Source: Aurelia coerulea (Eukaryota; Cnidaria; Scyphozoa; Semaeostomeae; Ulmaridae). From it: DNA of 64,000 nt. Of this stretch, positions 62,501-64,000 are shown piece by piece. Made by a program: the position numbers and the translations under genes. Under the pieces are notes generated by a model, which had not been told where the DNA came from, did no database searches, and saw nothing but the letters and a program-made list of their open reading frames with translations. The number at the start of each line of letters is the position of its first letter. Position 1 is the first letter of the stretch. Where the stretch lies: positions 23,598,501-23,662,500 of the forward strand of contig CM076949.1 in assembly GCA_039566865.1 (NCBI GenBank), in the 5' to 3' direction.

Positions 62501-64000
62501 GTGGTAGTGATTCTCTGCCAAATTCTCGCATCTATTGCACTCTCTTTAAAGCTTAATATCTCTGTTCCTAAAATAGTTACAGAGTTCTGAATGACGTTTT
62601 TGAACTCAGTGTTCAATTTTGCATGGGAAAATTGCTTTTAGAAATAAATTGATGATTCTCCCTGCCTTAATGGAATAGATGCTTTTCGGTGGTAGTGAAT
62701 CTCTACCATATTCTCGCATCTATTGCACTCTCTTTAAAGCTCAATATCTCTGTTCCTATAATAGTTACAGAGTTCTGAATGACGTTTTTGAACTCAATGT
62801 TCAATTTTGCATGGGAACATTGCTTTTAGAAATAAATTGATGATTCTCTCTGCCTTAATGGAATAGATGCTTTTCGGTGGTAGTGATTCTCTACCAAATT
62901 CTCGCATCTATTGCAATCTATCTTAAAAGCTGAATATCTCTGCTCCTAAAATAGTTAAGAGTTGTGAAAGACTTTTTTGAACTCAGTGTTCAATTTTGCA
63001 TCGGAACATTGCTTTCAGAAATAAATTGATGATTCTCTCTGCCTTAATGGAATAGATGCTTTTCGGTGGTAGTGATTCTCTACCAAATTCTCGCATCTAT
63101 TGCAATCTATCTCAAAAGCTGAATATCTCTGCTTTTAAAATAGTTATAGAGTTCTGAATGACTTTTTTGAACTCAGTGTTGAATTATGCATCGGAACATT
63201 GCTATTAGAAATCAATTGATGAGTTTCTCTGCCTTAATGGAATAGATGCTTTTCGGTGGTATTGATTCTCTACCATATTCTCGCATCTATTGCAATCTAT
63301 CTTAAAAGCTGAATATCTCTGCTCCTAAAATAGTTACAGAGTTCTGAATGCCTTTTTTGAACTCAGTGTTAAATTATGCATTAGAACATTGCTATTAGAA
63401 ATTAATTGTTGAGTTTCTCTGCCTTAATGGAATAGATGCTTTTCGGTGGTAGTGATTCTCTGCCAAATTCTCGCATCTATTGCACTCTCTTTAAAGCTTA
63501 ATATCTCTGTTCCTAAAATAGTTACAGAGTTCTGAATGACGTTTTTGAACTCAGTGTTCAATTTTGCATGGGAAAATTGCTTTTAGAAATAAATTGATGA
63601 TTCTCCCTGCCTTAATGGAAAAGATGCTTTTCGGTGGTAGTGATTCTCTACCAAATTCTCGCATCTATTGCAATCTATCTTAAAAGCTGAATATCTCTGC
63701 TCATAAAATAGTTACAGAGTTTTGAATGAATTTTTTGAACTCAGTGTTGAATTATGCATCGGAACATTGCTATTAGAAATCAATTGATGAGTTTCTCTGC
63801 CTTAATGGAATAGATGCTTTTCGGTGGTATTGATTCTCTACCATATTCTCGCATCTATTGCAATCTATCTTAAAAGCTGAATATCTCTGCTCCTAAAATA
63901 GTTACAGAGTTCTGAATGCCTTTTTTGAACTCAGTGTTAAATTATGCATTAGAACATTGCTATTAGAAATTAATTGTTGAGTTTCTCTGCCTTAATGGAA
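59600..64000. repeat. Five-monomer (about 946 bp) sub-repeat at the window end
   Basis: The variant TGATTCTCTGCCAAATTC, which breaks the GGTAG/CTACC dyad, is at 59861, 60807, 62508 and 63453: spacings of 946, 1701 (nine monomers) and 945 bp. It is preceded each time by a monomer with AAATTAATTGTTGAG (also at the very end, about 63970) and followed by one with GGGAAAATTGC and TCTCCCTGCC. A two-base deletion AGTTAAGAGTTG also clusters here (about 59364, 62012, 62201, 62956). Confidence 0.8.

Larger units (their letters stand above)
7418..64000. repeat. Satellite DNA array, about 190-bp monomer, roughly 300 copies, continues past the window
   Basis: A head-to-tail array fills the rest of the window. 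Successive copies of the mark GGTGGTAGTGATTCTCTACC are 188-190 bp apart; 56.6 kb divided by this gives about 300 copies, all in one orientation. Constant parts are GGTAG-N7-CTACC (a small dyad), TCTCGCATCTATTGCA, a T6 tract before GAACTCAG, TCAATTGATGA with the palindrome TCAATTGA, and CCTTAATGGAATAGATGC. The monomer is AT-rich and has stops in all frames. I do not recognise it as a named family and see no CENP-B box. The length is in the range of one nucleosome repeat, common for (peri)centromeric or heterochromatic satellites, but location on the chromosome is unknown. Confidence 0.97.

Noticed and set aside
7418..64000. CRISPR-like array or coding repeat
   Set aside because: Repeats follow one another without unique spacers, and every monomer has stops in all frames; it is ordinary satellite structure.

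Overview
The window looks like genomic DNA of an invertebrate animal. It carries one intron-split gene with GT/AG splice sites, many short non-autonomous DNA transposons and foldback sequences, and an AT-rich tandem satellite that fills about 88% of the window. The single recognisable gene is animal-type ERP29 (endoplasmic reticulum protein 29). Several repeat termini have an invertebrate look, but I cannot name the species from sequence alone.

Layout. Positions 1-1583 hold AT-rich DNA and a Tc1/mariner-like MITE (99-1391) just downstream of ERP29. ERP29 lies on the minus strand (ATG at 6677, stop at 1584) in four coding exons: 6573-6677, 5020-5158, 4011-4181 and 1584-1909. They join in frame to a 246-residue protein with a signal peptide, a thioredoxin-like domain without CXXC, a helical ERp29 C-terminal domain and a C-terminal KEEL. 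Intron 3 holds four inverted-repeat structures (a 592-bp MITE, a 253-bp foldback, a perfect 23-bp hairpin and a 71-bp palindrome). Intron 1 holds a 657-bp element with CAGGGA termini. The upstream region has a near-consensus ER stress response element in the right orientation. Positions 6781-7417 are spacer without a convincing gene.

From about 7418 to the end of the window (it does not end here) lies one head-to-tail satellite array with a monomer of about 188-190 bp, roughly 300 copies. The ERP29-side edge (7418-9310) has a distinct, more divergent monomer type. The interior is a mosaic of a few half-monomer modules arranged in overlapping segmental duplications whose periods are 5, 10, 11, 13 and 17 monomers rather than one fixed higher-order repeat. 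Rare broken monomers recur in the same context. The monomer itself seems to be an ancient dimer of two units of about 95 bp. I see no coding capacity in the array.

The most notable points are the satellite's mosaic architecture with recurrent junction scars, its abrupt start about 740 bp upstream of a housekeeping-type ER gene, a cysteine-free ERp29, an ERSE-like promoter element, and the cluster of foldbacks in intron 3.
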